A DNA stretch of 40,965 nt from Dehalococcoidia bacterium UBA2991 (GTDB lineage Bacteria > Chloroflexota > Dehalococcoidia > Tepidiformales > Tepidiformaceae): assembly GCA_002346645.1 (NCBI GenBank), contig DEAD01000013.1:1-40965 (forward strand). The letters run 5' to 3'. This document shows positions 1 through 7,892 of the stretch, one piece after another. The notes under the pieces are model-generated. The model saw nothing but the letters and a program-made list of their open reading frames with translations, had not been told where the DNA came from and did not search any database. The number at the start of each line of letters is the position of its first letter. The first letter of the stretch is position 1. Position numbers and translations under genes: made by a program.

Positions 1-26
1 GTGTTAGGCCGCTACACCACGGGGCC
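1..26 (-). tRNA. tRNA, 5' part only (probably tRNA-Glu or tRNA-Asp)
   Basis: Read on the minus strand, positions 26-20 give a seven-base acceptor strand GGCCCCG, followed by T8 and G9. A D-stem GTGT/ACAC (17-14 and 4-1) encloses a nine-base loop with the usual AGCGG...A pattern. The window edge cuts the gene after the D-arm, so the anticodon is not visible. The GTGTAGCGGCCTAACAC D-arm is common in bacterial tRNA-Glu and also occurs in tRNA-Asp; I cannot decide between them. Confidence 0.8.
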
Positions 27-59
27 GCGGCAATGCTGATCGTAGCGGCTTGCCGCGGC
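24..59. repeat. 10-bp perfect inverted repeat abutting the tRNA 5' end
   Basis: GCCGCGGCAA at 24-33 is exactly complementary to TTGCCGCGGC at 50-59, with 16 bases between them. The left arm overlaps the first three bases of the tRNA. Transcribed on the minus strand it would fold into a GC-rich hairpin directly ahead of the tRNA. There is no T-run, so it does not look like an intrinsic terminator. It may be a processing structure. Confidence 0.6.
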
Positions 60-96
60 ACCGCCAACCCAGGGCTTCGGGGTAAGCCTTTTGTAT

Positions 97-402
97 TTAT
101 GCGAGGAGCTCGGCACCATCTTTCATGATGACCCAACCACCGCTATCCCGATCCCTGTCGTAGACGACAACATGGCAGTTTCCACAGATAGGACCCGTTG
201 CCGAGCTATCACCATTTGCGACGTTATGCTCGTCACAGATACCGCCATAACGCTCAACGCCATCCAACTCACAGAAAAGACATGTTAGATGGGGCGTCTC
301 GCTCTTACCGCAGGCGGAACAGACTGTGCCATTTGCAAAGTCATGACCGCCCGGTCCGCAGGGAAATTTTTCTAGATGCTCGAGGACAATGTTGCTAGCC
401 AT
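97..402 (-). CDS. small Cys-rich zinc-ribbon-like protein of unknown function
   Basis: A 101-residue protein that I do not recognise as a named family. It has eight cysteines, most in CxxC pairs: Cys15, Cys28/31 (CSAC), Cys41/44 (CLFC), Cys56 (followed by EH) and Cys73/76 (CGNC), plus His20, His59 and His77. This spacing suggests two zinc-binding knuckles in a soluble protein. The start at 402 is chosen because GAAGGAAG lies about seven bases upstream; an open frame continues to 558 but runs into the preceding gene. It begins 16 bases after the stop of the ThuA-like gene on the same strand, so the two are probably cotranscribed. The function is unknown. Confidence 0.75.
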   Translation of the reverse strand: MASNIVLEHLEKFPCGPGGHDFANGTVCSACGKSETPHLTCLFCELDGVERYGGICDEHNVANGDSSATGPICGNCHVVVYDRDRDSGGWVIMKDGAELLA

Positions 403-418
403 AGTCTCGCTTCCTTCT

Positions 419-1255
419 TTAAGAGACTGCCGTTGCCGCGTTGCGCTCTCTCGCCCATGCATGAGCCTCATCAGAGGCGACCCATTTAATGGCGTTAGAA
501 AGTAGCTTGCGGTAATTCGGATTGTTGTAGGACGTAGGCACGTCGCCAGCCTGAACATAGACGATCGGGCTATTTCTGTAATTCTTTGCCCAAACTACCA
601 AATTCGGAGTGGGCGGGTGGGTCCAATCCCCTCGCTCATACATACGCCCATCGTTCACAACGAGGGAAGGGGAGAAGAAGTTCTTATAGGTAAAGTCGAA
701 ATCACTTCGAACAAGGGGCACCAGGCTATCTTCGAAATAGGGAGCTAGGTAAATCTCGTCCTGCAACTCGAATTCCAGGTCGACTCCTTCAACAACAGGA
801 TGATCAGCTTCCGCTTCTACAACCTGACAAGTGTGATTTGCGGCCAAGAGATAGCCAGAGTCAGGATAATCCACTCCCCGAAGGCTTCCCGGATTATAGA
901 AAAAGCGTCCACCGATGATCTCTGCGTACTCTTCCCAGGCAGGCCAGGAGCAAATGTTGTGATGGATCATTACAAGCCCTTTACCTTCTTCGGTAAGGCG
1001 CATGTAGCCATCCTTCAGTTCCTGCGGCGGGTCCGGAGGACCACCTACACCAAAAACACCAGGCATCGAGTAGTCAACGATGCAGTCATATGGCTCCGCA
1101 TTCTCAGGGTTGAAGAAGACCTGGGCAGCTGGCTGTTCCACATGCGTCCAGCCTGAGATATGACTCTCCTGCTGAAAAGCATCGAACATTTGAAAGAAGG
1201 GCTCACGCTGGAAGGGGTGGCCCTTGGATGCAAGTAGGACATTGGGCGCGGTCAT
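419..1255 (-). CDS. ThuA-like domain protein
   Basis: A 278-residue protein made almost wholly of a ThuA-like (trehalose utilisation) domain, a class I glutamine-amidotransferase-like fold. Features seen are an N-terminal strand MTAPNVLLASKGHPF, the hydrophobic core GLVMIHHNICSWPAW followed by EYAEIIGGRF, and a C-terminal stretch with NLVVWAKNYRNSPIVYVQAG and a final segment with NAIKWV. Family members often lie in sugar or methoxy-sugar catabolic clusters, but the substrate cannot be read from the sequence. The start is firm: AGGAGGAGGAACC stands directly before the ATG. The 148-bp upstream region is shared with a divergent small membrane-protein gene. It probably forms an operon with the zinc-ribbon gene downstream. 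Confidence 0.88.
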   Translation of the reverse strand: MTAPNVLLASKGHPFQREPFFQMFDAFQQESHISGWTHVEQPAAQVFFNPENAEPYDCIVDYSMPGVFGVGGPPDPPQELKDGYMRLTEEGKGLVMIHHNICSWPAWEEYAEIIGGRFFYNPGSLRGVDYPDSGYLLAANHTCQVVEAEADHPVVEGVDLEFELQDEIYLAPYFEDSLVPLVRSDFDFTYKNFFSPSLVVNDGRMYERGDWTHPPTPNLVVWAKNYRNSPIVYVQAGDVPTSYNNPNYRKLLSNAIKWVASDEAHAWARERNAATAVS

Positions 1256-1334
1256 GGTTCCTCCTCCTACATTTCCTGGTTGGAGCGCGCATTCTAGAGC
1301 TTTCTAGGGGGTTTCGAATATAGACATCTTTTTA

Positions 1335-1398
1335 GAACATCCGTGTTGACAATAGAACGCCTGTTCGCTACCTTAAAAAAACCCTAGAACGGATGTAC
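1335..1398 (+). promoter_or_regulatory. sigma70-type promoter with LexA-like (SOS) box
   Basis: A TTGACA -35 (1346-1351) and a TACCTT -10 (1369-1374) are separated by exactly 17 bases. The spacer contains GAACGCCTGTTC (1355-1366), a perfect GAAC-N4-GTTC palindrome like the Gram-positive LexA operator. Two degenerate copies flank it: GAACATCCGTGT (1335-1346) and GAACGGATGTAC (1387-1398). ACATCCGT (1337-1344) and ACGGATGT (1389-1396) also form an 8-bp inverted repeat around the promoter. A repressor bound here would block RNA polymerase. That the repressor is LexA is an inference. Confidence 0.6.
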
Positions 1399-1403
1399 TG
1401 ACC

Positions 1404-1640
1404 TTGATCAACTTTATACCCACTTTTATCTTCCAAGCGCTCCTAATTAGCGCCACTTTAGCCCTCCTCGGAACCACCATTCGATCAATGCTTCCCCAGA
1501 GGGAGAAGCGACTTAAGCCACCTCTGCCAACCTTCGTCTGTGACCAGGAAAGCCCCTCTCAAAATGCAAAGAGCGCTTTATTGGGTCCCGAAACTCCCCT
1601 TACCAGACGCCACCAGGAGTTAGCGCGTTACGCATCTTAG
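1404..1640 (+). CDS. small single-pass membrane protein, possibly SOS-induced
   Basis: A 78-residue protein, family not recognised. Residues about 3-26 (INFIPTFIFQALLISATL and on) form one hydrophobic membrane segment. A basic patch (RSMLPQREKRLK) and a polar tail of about 45 residues follow, so the tail is probably cytoplasmic. The start is TTG at 1404, about 23 bases after the predicted transcription start; the ribosome binding site is weak. Support for a real gene comes from the well-formed promoter with a LexA-like box and from a stop that interlocks by 4 bp with the convergent rel stop. Small membrane proteins under SOS control often inhibit cell division (SidA, DidA and YneA are known examples), but no sequence similarity to these is claimed. 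Confidence 0.6.
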   Translation: MINFIPTFIFQALLISATLALLGTTIRSMLPQREKRLKPPLPTFVCDQESPSQNAKSALLGPETPLTRRHQELARYAS

Positions 1641-3832
1641 CTGGACTTACGTGCGCAGCTACGAACACCCCGAATAGTCTCGATGCGAGTTAGCAACCGA
1701 GAAATTTGAGACAGCCCGCTGGTCTCCAGAGTTGCAAGTACAGATACCGTTCCGTCTCCATTTTTAGTCGTATTCACGTTAACCATGTTTACATCTTCAG
1801 CAGCCACAACGGTGCTGATATCACGAAGAAGACCCACCCGGTCCCAGGCCTCTATTTGAACATTTGCGGGATAGCGTTGCTCATCTGTTCCTGCCCAATC
1901 AACATCGATCAGGCGGTCCCGCTCGCGTTCATTAAGAACGTTGTGGCAATCGGCACGGTGCACGGTGACACCACGGCTCCTAGTTACATACCCTCGCACG
2001 CTATCCCCGGGAACCGGATTGCAGCAACGCGCAAGATTTGTCTCTAGCCTCCCCGCCCCAAGAGCTCGCAAACCTGGTCCACTTCCAGGCTGTGAGGGTC
2101 GAGCAAGGGGAATGTCCTCGTTCTCATCCGGTTGCTGATGTCGCTGAAGCAGACCACTGGCTTTGCGGGTAACAGACTCCACACTGATATCCCCATACCC
2201 AATGGCGGCTAGCAGCTCGTTCCACTTTTTACCCGGAAAGAGTGCGAGCACCTCCTCTTGGTGCTCAGCTAAATCAAAAGCCAGGCGACGCAATTCGCGT
2301 TCGATCATCTCGCGGCCTCGCTCGACACTTTCCGCCTTGCGTTGCTTCCGGAACCACTGACGTACCTTCTGACGACCCTGCGAGGTCTGCAGATAGCCGA
2401 GACTTTCGCTGAGCCAGTCTCGAGAAGGGCCACTTCGGGAGCGACTTCGCATAACCTCAACTACATCTCCATTTTGGAGAGTGGAGTTAAGGGCTGCCAT
2501 CTTGCCATTGACCTTCGCTCCTATCGTCTGGTGGCCCAGGTCAGTATGGATCCGATAAGCAAAATCAAGAGGGGTAGCGCCAGCAGGAAGGTCTAGCACA
2601 TCCCCTTTAGGGGACAGCACGAAAACCTGATCGTCAAAAACATCAGTCTTTACACTCTCAACAAACTCCTCCGCCCCGGAAAGCTCACGCTGCCATTCCA
2701 GCAGCTGACGTAGCCATGCAATACGTTCCTCATCCTCGGCCGACCGCTCTCCAGCCCCCTTGTAGCGCCAGTGGGCAGCTACTCCGTATTCGGCTACCTG
2801 ATGCATCTCGTGAGTACGTATCTGGACCTCGAGCGGCCTGGCACCGGGTCCAATCACCGTAGTGTGCAGAGATTGATACATGCTGGCCTTTGGGCTAGCT
2901 ATGTAATCATCAAACTGACCTGGAAGAGGGCGCCAAGTAGCATGCACAACTCCCAGAGCTGCGTAACAGCCTGCTACGTCCTTGGCGAGAATTCGTAATG
3001 CAAGCAAGTCGTAAATCTGATCGAACGATTTCGCCTCGCGCCCATAGCGCTGCTCCTTCTGATGGATCGAGTAGATGTTCTTGGCGCGACCCGTGACCTC
3101 AGCTTCAATCTGAGCATCCTCGAGTTGATTTCGTAGGCCCACGGCTACATCTTCGATATAGCGTTCCCTGGCTAAACGAGTTACATCAAGGCGGTTAGCT
3201 ATCTCTTGATAACGCTCCGACTCCAAGTAGTAAAAGGCAAGGTCTTCGAGCTCCCATTTGATTTGCCAAATCCCCAACCGAGTGGCAAGCGGTGCAAAGA
3301 CATCCATGGTCTCACGAGCAATGCTGTGTTGTTTTTCAGCCGACAGAGCATGGAGTGTGCGCATGTTATGAAGGCGATCGCATAGCTTGATAAGTACCAC
3401 CCGTACATCAGCAGCCATCGCCAGCAACATCTTCCGAAGGTTCTGCGCCTGTTCACCACTACCCTCATCTTCGCCAACCCGCAGAGGAAGGCTATCCAGC
3501 TTGGTCAGGCCCTCAACGAGCTGGGCGGCATCCTTACCAAAACGTTCAGCAATCTCCTCATTGGCCACACCGCAGTCCTCTTGCACATCGTGCAAAAGTG
3601 CAGCAATTAGAGAAGATTGGTCGAGCTCAAGGCCCGCAACCAGTTTTGTTACTTCAATAGGATGCGTTATGTAGGGATCGCCGGTGCGGCGCATCTGCCC
3701 TTGGTGGCTAGCCTCGGCAAACTCATAGGCATCAGCGATGAGCCCTACCCGATCGGCAGGCAGATACCCCCTAACCTGATCGAGCAGGGCACCTATGTCG
3801 GCAGCTTCAGTAGAACGCTCGAGTACGCTCAC
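1637..3832 (-). CDS. rel: bifunctional (p)ppGpp synthetase/hydrolase Rel
   Basis: A 731-residue RelA/SpoT homologue with the full-length four-part plan. The N-terminal HD hydrolase domain keeps His43, His57 and His81-Asp82 with a downstream Glu-Asp pair (ALLHDVQED; many relatives have HDTVED). The synthetase domain follows (GRAKNIYSIHQKEQRYG, YDLLALRIL, ASPKASMYQSLHTT). Next come a TGS domain near residues 400-460 (VFVLSPKGDVLDLPAGATP) and a C-terminal ACT domain (EAWDRVGLLRDISTVV). Both catalytic halves look intact, so it should make and degrade the stringent alarmone. The start is GTG at 3832 with GAGAAAG upstream. It is divergent from hisS and convergent with the small membrane-protein gene, with which it shares 4 bp. 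Confidence 0.96.
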   Translation of the reverse strand: MSVLERSTEAADIGALLDQVRGYLPADRVGLIADAYEFAEASHQGQMRRTGDPYITHPIEVTKLVAGLELDQSSLIAALLHDVQEDCGVANEEIAERFGKDAAQLVEGLTKLDSLPLRVGEDEGSGEQAQNLRKMLLAMAADVRVVLIKLCDRLHNMRTLHALSAEKQHSIARETMDVFAPLATRLGIWQIKWELEDLAFYYLESERYQEIANRLDVTRLARERYIEDVAVGLRNQLEDAQIEAEVTGRAKNIYSIHQKEQRYGREAKSFDQIYDLLALRILAKDVAGCYAALGVVHATWRPLPGQFDDYIASPKASMYQSLHTTVIGPGARPLEVQIRTHEMHQVAEYGVAAHWRYKGAGERSAEDEERIAWLRQLLEWQRELSGAEEFVESVKTDVFDDQVFVLSPKGDVLDLPAGATPLDFAYRIHTDLGHQTIGAKVNGKMAALNSTLQNGDVVEVMRSRSRSGPSRDWLSESLGYLQTSQGRQKVRQWFRKQRKAESVERGREMIERELRRLAFDLAEHQEEVLALFPGKKWNELLAAIGYGDISVESVTRKASGLLQRHQQPDENEDIPLARPSQPGSGPGLRALGAGRLETNLARCCNPVPGDSVRGYVTRSRGVTVHRADCHNVLNERERDRLIDVDWAGTDEQRYPANVQIEAWDRVGLLRDISTVVAAEDVNMVNVNTTKNGDGTVSVLATLETSGLSQISRLLTRIETIRGVRSCARKSS

Positions 3833-3901
3833 GCGCTTTCTCGTTGAACAGTTTCTTACAGTATCTTAGCAGGCAACCCCAAGACAGCTGACGGAAAGAT
3901 T

Positions 3902-5176
3902 ATGAGCGGAAGGTTTCAGACACCGCGAGGCACCGAAGATATCCTCCCTGAGGATCAGGCACTATGGCGCACAATTAACGACGCAGCCGAAGAAGTGACC
4001 CGGCTATTCGGGTACGACCGCATAGATACCCCAACTTTTGAGGATGCTGCCCTTTTCGAAAAAGGCACCGGTGACACCACCGACATCGTCGAAAAAGAAA
4101 TGTACTCTTTCGAAGACCGCGGAGGGGACACGCTCTCTCTAATCCCTGAGGCTACGCCTGCTATTTGTCGTGCCTACCTCGAACATGGTCTTGCCAGCCA
4201 GCCGCAACCAATCCGACTTTTCACTATTGCCCGGATGTTTCGTTACAACCGCCCACAATTGGGTCGGTTACGACAATTCCATCAATTCGACTGTGAAGTG
4301 CTGGGCTCTGACTCGGCACTTATTGACGCAGAACTGATTGAATTGCATTGGCGCTTCTACGAACGACTAGGCCTCCGTGACCTAGAAATTCACCTAGGCA
4401 GCATCGACGATCTAGGGGGCCGCCACGATTATCTCGAACGACTCCGCGCCTACTACCTTCCTTTGAGAGACCGTCTTTCTGAGGACAGCCAAAGGCGATT
4501 GGAACGAAACCCGCTACGCCTGCTCGATAGCAACGATCCACGTGACCAGGAACTAAGGGACGGCGCCCCTACCATGATCGATCAGCTAAGCACGGAGGCA
4601 GCTGCCCACTTTGATGCCGTCAAAGCTGCACTAAGTGCGGCTGGTGTCCCCTTCCTAGTGGACCCTTTGTTAGTACGAGGACTCGATTACTACAACCGCA
4701 CCGTTTGGGAAATTATTCCAAAAGGGGACGATCGCCAGCAGAGCTCTATTGGGGCGGGGGGGCGCTATGACAATCTTATGGAAACTCTGGGCGGAAAACA
4801 GACGCCTGCTAGTGGTTTTGCTACCGGTTTAGAACGGGTAATTATTGAAATGCAACGGCAAGCTGTTCCGGTAATTGAGACCACTTCACCTGACGCCTTC
4901 ATTGTCCACGCGGGAGAAGCTGGGGCAAGAGCCGCCGTTCGTACTGCCTCGAACCTGCGTGAGGTCGGCCTTGTCACCCTAATTGGGGAATCCGGCAGAT
5001 CATTTCGCGCCCAGATGCGTAGAGCCAATGGAAGCGGGGCACGATTCGCGGTGATAATCGGTGAGGACGAGGCCAGCAGCGAAGTCGCAGCCCTAAAGGA
5101 TTTGCGAGAGGAACGGGAACAGGAGCACATTCCCCTAGCGAATGTAGCTACTTGGATCACCGAACATCTCAGCTAA
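3902..5176 (+). CDS. hisS: histidine--tRNA ligase
   Basis: A 424-residue class II aminoacyl-tRNA synthetase that charges tRNA-His. Seen in order: the N-terminal FQTPRGTEDILPED; motif 2 (RMFRYNRPQLGRLRQFHQFD); the histidine-specific GLDYYNRTVWE; motif 3 (GAGGRYDNLM...ASGFATGLER); and a C-terminal anticodon-binding domain starting near DAFIVHAGEAG. One deviation: the usual LRPEGT loop reads LIPEAT, with the catalytic-site Glu kept. The length is normal. It precedes prfA by 37 bp on the same strand. The ATG at 3902 follows a weak GGAAAG. Confidence 0.97.
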   Translation: MSGRFQTPRGTEDILPEDQALWRTINDAAEEVTRLFGYDRIDTPTFEDAALFEKGTGDTTDIVEKEMYSFEDRGGDTLSLIPEATPAICRAYLEHGLASQPQPIRLFTIARMFRYNRPQLGRLRQFHQFDCEVLGSDSALIDAELIELHWRFYERLGLRDLEIHLGSIDDLGGRHDYLERLRAYYLPLRDRLSEDSQRRLERNPLRLLDSNDPRDQELRDGAPTMIDQLSTEAAAHFDAVKAALSAAGVPFLVDPLLVRGLDYYNRTVWEIIPKGDDRQQSSIGAGGRYDNLMETLGGKQTPASGFATGLERVIIEMQRQAVPVIETTSPDAFIVHAGEAGARAAVRTASNLREVGLVTLIGESGRSFRAQMRRANGSGARFAVIIGEDEASSEVAALKDLREEREQEHIPLANVATWITEHLS

Positions 5177-5201
5177 ACAAGCACAAAGACGGTGACCCCC
5201 G

Positions 5202-5207
5202 CACAAT
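5202..5207 (+). promoter_or_regulatory. candidate -10 hexamer for leaderless prfA transcript
   Basis: CACAAT lies exactly six bases before the prfA ATG at 5214, and no purine-rich ribosome binding site is present between hisS and prfA. The same spacing of an ACA(A/C)T hexamer to the start codon is seen at lepA, argH and the Nudix gene. No convincing -35 box is visible. Confidence 0.4.
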
Positions 5208-5213
5208 AGCTTC

Positions 5214-6290
5214 ATGGACGAGGTCGTTCGCCAAAAGCTAAACGAAATCCGAACCCGTTTCGACGCGGTTACAGAAGAGATGGCACAACCTGAGGTTGCC
5301 GCTGATTATGACCAGATAGCAAAACTTGCTCGCGAACGGGCTGAGATAGCCCCCCTAGTTCAGCTACTAGATGAATATGGAGAAGTCGAGACTGCCCTTT
5401 CTGATGCAAAGGACTTACTGAACGAAGGTGATGCTGAACTTCGGGAGTTGGCCGAAACAGAACTTGGAAGTGCTGAGGAACGCCTCTCCACCCTAGATGA
5501 AGAGATCCTAAGAGCCCTCCTTCCCAAAGATGAACGCGACAACCGAAACGTAATAATGGAAATTCGGGCAGGAGCAGGAGGCGAGGAGGCTGCCCTCTTC
5601 GCACAGGAGCTGTATCGAGCCTACTTCCGCTATGGGGAACGTCGAGGATGGCGCACTCAGATGCTAAGCGTCTCAGAGACAGGTATCGGGGGCTACAAGG
5701 AGGCCATCTTTAGCGTTGCAGGAGAAGGTGCCTTCTCCCGACTAAAATATGAGAGTGGTGTACATCGTGTACAGCGAGTGCCAGCTACAGAAGCACAGGG
5801 CCGTGTGCACACCTCAACCGCCACTGTCGCAGTTCTGCCCGAGGCAGAAGACGTTGATGTGGAGATCAGCGAAAGAGATCTACGAGTCGACATCTTCCAT
5901 GCTTCAGGTGCTGGCGGACAAAACGTGAACAAAGTGGCAACTGCAGTCCGCCTGACACATCTTCCTTCCGGACAAGTGGTGGTCTGTCAGGATGAGAGGT
6001 CACAGCTAAAGAACCGCGCAAAGGCAATGACTGTTCTACGCTCTCGCCTCCTGGCAATGGAACAAGAGAAGCAAGAAGCCGAGCTAGCAGCCGATCGACG
6101 AACTCAGGTCGGTAGCGGCGACCGTAGTGAGAAAATTCGTACTTATAACTTTCCCCAAGACCGAATCACGGATCATCGTATCGGCCTCACCGTTCACAAT
6201 ATTCCAGACCGACTTGATGGAAACATCGACGATATCATCGACGCTGTAGCAGCAGCAGAAGAAGCGGCACGACTGCAGGCTACGGAGTGA
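5214..6290 (+). CDS. prfA: peptide chain release factor 1
   Basis: A 358-residue class I release factor. The stop-codon recognition tripeptide is Pro-Ala-Thr (in HRVQRVPATEAQGR), which marks RF1 (UAA/UAG) and not RF2 (Ser-Pro-Phe). The GGQ catalytic motif is present in HASGAGGQNVNKVATAVR and is followed by the family block QDERSQLKNRAKAM. An N-terminal helical domain and the GAGGEEAALFA segment complete the usual architecture. Its stop overlaps the GTG start of prmC by 4 bp (GTGA), so release factor and its methylase are translationally coupled. Confidence 0.97.
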   Translation: MDEVVRQKLNEIRTRFDAVTEEMAQPEVAADYDQIAKLARERAEIAPLVQLLDEYGEVETALSDAKDLLNEGDAELRELAETELGSAEERLSTLDEEILRALLPKDERDNRNVIMEIRAGAGGEEAALFAQELYRAYFRYGERRGWRTQMLSVSETGIGGYKEAIFSVAGEGAFSRLKYESGVHRVQRVPATEAQGRVHTSTATVAVLPEAEDVDVEISERDLRVDIFHASGAGGQNVNKVATAVRLTHLPSGQVVVCQDERSQLKNRAKAMTVLRSRLLAMEQEKQEAELAADRRTQVGSGDRSEKIRTYNFPQDRITDHRIGLTVHNIPDRLDGNIDDIIDAVAAAEEAARLQATE

Positions 6291-7108
6291 AAGCCCGAAC
6301 CGCTGCAGCAAGGATTCGTTCCGAGTTAGTAGCAGCAGGCATTCCCGACGCAGCAATGGAGGCTGAGGTACTAACCCGCCATGCAAGTGGGCTAAGCCGA
6401 AGTGAATATTTCGCCGACGAACCAGTAGATGAGGAAGCTTGGACTAGGCTGGTTGCACTCACGGAACGGAGACTTCAACGCGAACCGACACCTTACCTAA
6501 CTGGTATACGCGAGTTTCATGGCTTGGAGTTCACAGTTGGACCCGGCGCCCTGATCCCCCGTCCCGAGACTGAACTCCTCGTTGAAGTAGGTCTCTCAGA
6601 GCTTAAAAGCGACCCCTTAGCCACGCTTCTAGACATGGGAACCGGTTGTGGAGCAATCGCGATAGCGATCGCGAAGGAAGCCCCTAAGGCACGAGTGCTA
6701 GCGACGGACATTAGCTCCGATGCCTTGCACATTGCCTCTCTAAACGTAGCCCGTCACGCTCCTCAAGTTGGACTGATTCGGGGCGATCTTGCTCACGGCA
6801 TTGCTCGGGCCGACATTATTTTGGCCAATCTGCCGTACGTACCTGAAGGAATCATCGAAACTCTTCAGCCCGAGGTCCGCCAATGGGAACCTCGGGTGGC
6901 ACTCAATGGCGGTGAAGACGGACTCGATCTTTTGCGGGCCTTAATTCAGGACTGCCAGATGCGACTACGTCCACGCCTGGTAGCTTTCGAAGTGGGTTTA
7001 GGGCAAGCCCGCAAACTTGCCGACACCATCAGGGCAGTCGGCGCGGAAGCAGATATCGTGAACGACCTCGTAGGCTGGGAACGGGTAGTGACGGCGCGAT
7101 GGCAATAA
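6287..7108 (+). CDS. prmC: release factor glutamine methyltransferase
   Basis: A 273-residue S-adenosylmethionine methyltransferase that modifies the glutamine of the GGQ motif in release factors. The N-terminal substrate-binding helical domain contains TPYLTGIREFHGLEF and ALIPRPETELLVE. SAM motif I is LLDMGTGCGAIAIA. The catalytic NPPY loop reads NLPY (in IILANLPYVPEG), a variant that keeps the key Asn, Pro and Tyr. Linkage to prfA is the common arrangement. The GTG start at 6287 is fixed by the 4-bp overlap with prfA. The 3' end overlaps the HAD gene by 10 bp. Confidence 0.95.
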   Translation: MKARTAAARIRSELVAAGIPDAAMEAEVLTRHASGLSRSEYFADEPVDEEAWTRLVALTERRLQREPTPYLTGIREFHGLEFTVGPGALIPRPETELLVEVGLSELKSDPLATLLDMGTGCGAIAIAIAKEAPKARVLATDISSDALHIASLNVARHAPQVGLIRGDLAHGIARADIILANLPYVPEGIIETLQPEVRQWEPRVALNGGEDGLDLLRALIQDCQMRLRPRLVAFEVGLGQARKLADTIRAVGAEADIVNDLVGWERVVTARWQ

Positions 7109-7890
7109 GGCTTATCGCACTAGATATCGACGGCACCTTACTGCCGTACGAAGGTCCTAACAAAGGGAAACTTTCCTCTCGTCTCAGGTCTGCAGTTCAG
7201 TCCCTAGTCAAGGATGGCCGCACAGTGATACTTGCTAGCGGAAGGATGAAGGCAGGAGTTATCCGCATAGCTCGAGAACTCGGCCTACAGTCCCCTTTTA
7301 TTGCCCAGGAGGGATGCCTGATCTCTCAGAGCAATGGAAAGATATTGCAAGAGCTAAAGCTCGATCGAAAACTAGCCCTAGCGGTATCGGCCTATGCTCG
7401 GGAAACGGGACACGACTACGAATGGTTTAGCACGGACCGCTATGCAGTGACGACGGAATCGCCTGCTACAAAGTACTACGCTGAACTGGGAGAGGTAACT
7501 CCGGAAATTCATGCGAAGCCTGAGATGCTAGGCATCGAACCCAATGGAGTAGGCATCTTAAACAACATGGACCAACCATCCACGGTGCACCAGATTCTGA
7601 CTGAACGCTATGGAGATAAGCTGAACCTACTCGACTTCCCTTTCGTAACTGTGGCATTAGCCCCCGGAGCTACCAAAGGGAACGCCCTTTCATCAATCGC
7701 TCGGACCATGGGGATTTCCGCAGCAGAGACGCTAGCCATCGGCGATAGCGTTAATGATGTCTCAATGCTGCATTGGGCCGGGATAGGGTTAGCTGTCGCG
7801 AAGGGGCATTGGTCGGCACATGACGCCGCCAATGAGGTACTCCCAGATGAAGAAGATGCGGTAGCCAAGGCACTTGAAGGTCTTTTGTAG
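7099..7890 (+). CDS. Cof-type HAD-family phosphatase
   Basis: A 263-residue haloacid-dehalogenase-fold phosphatase of the Cof/YidA type. Motif I is LIALDIDGTLL with nucleophile and acid Asp residues near the N-terminus. Motif II is VILASGRM, the conserved Lys is in APGATKGNAL, and motif IV is AIGDSVNDVSML. The large alpha/beta cap between motifs II and III is typical of the C2B class. Such enzymes hydrolyse small sugar or nucleotide phosphates; the substrate cannot be told. It overlaps prmC by 10 bp and ends two bases before the convergent gene at 7893, leaving no room for a terminator. Confidence 0.92.
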   Translation: MAIRLIALDIDGTLLPYEGPNKGKLSSRLRSAVQSLVKDGRTVILASGRMKAGVIRIARELGLQSPFIAQEGCLISQSNGKILQELKLDRKLALAVSAYARETGHDYEWFSTDRYAVTTESPATKYYAELGEVTPEIHAKPEMLGIEPNGVGILNNMDQPSTVHQILTERYGDKLNLLDFPFVTVALAPGATKGNALSSIARTMGISAAETLAIGDSVNDVSMLHWAGIGLAVAKGHWSAHDAANEVLPDEEDAVAKALEGLL

Positions 7891-7892
7891 AG

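Noticed and set aside
1294..1307. Inverted repeat CTAGA-GCTT-TCTAG upstream of the ThuA gene
   Set aside because: The five-base arms are short and common by chance, and it is not clearly placed relative to a promoter.
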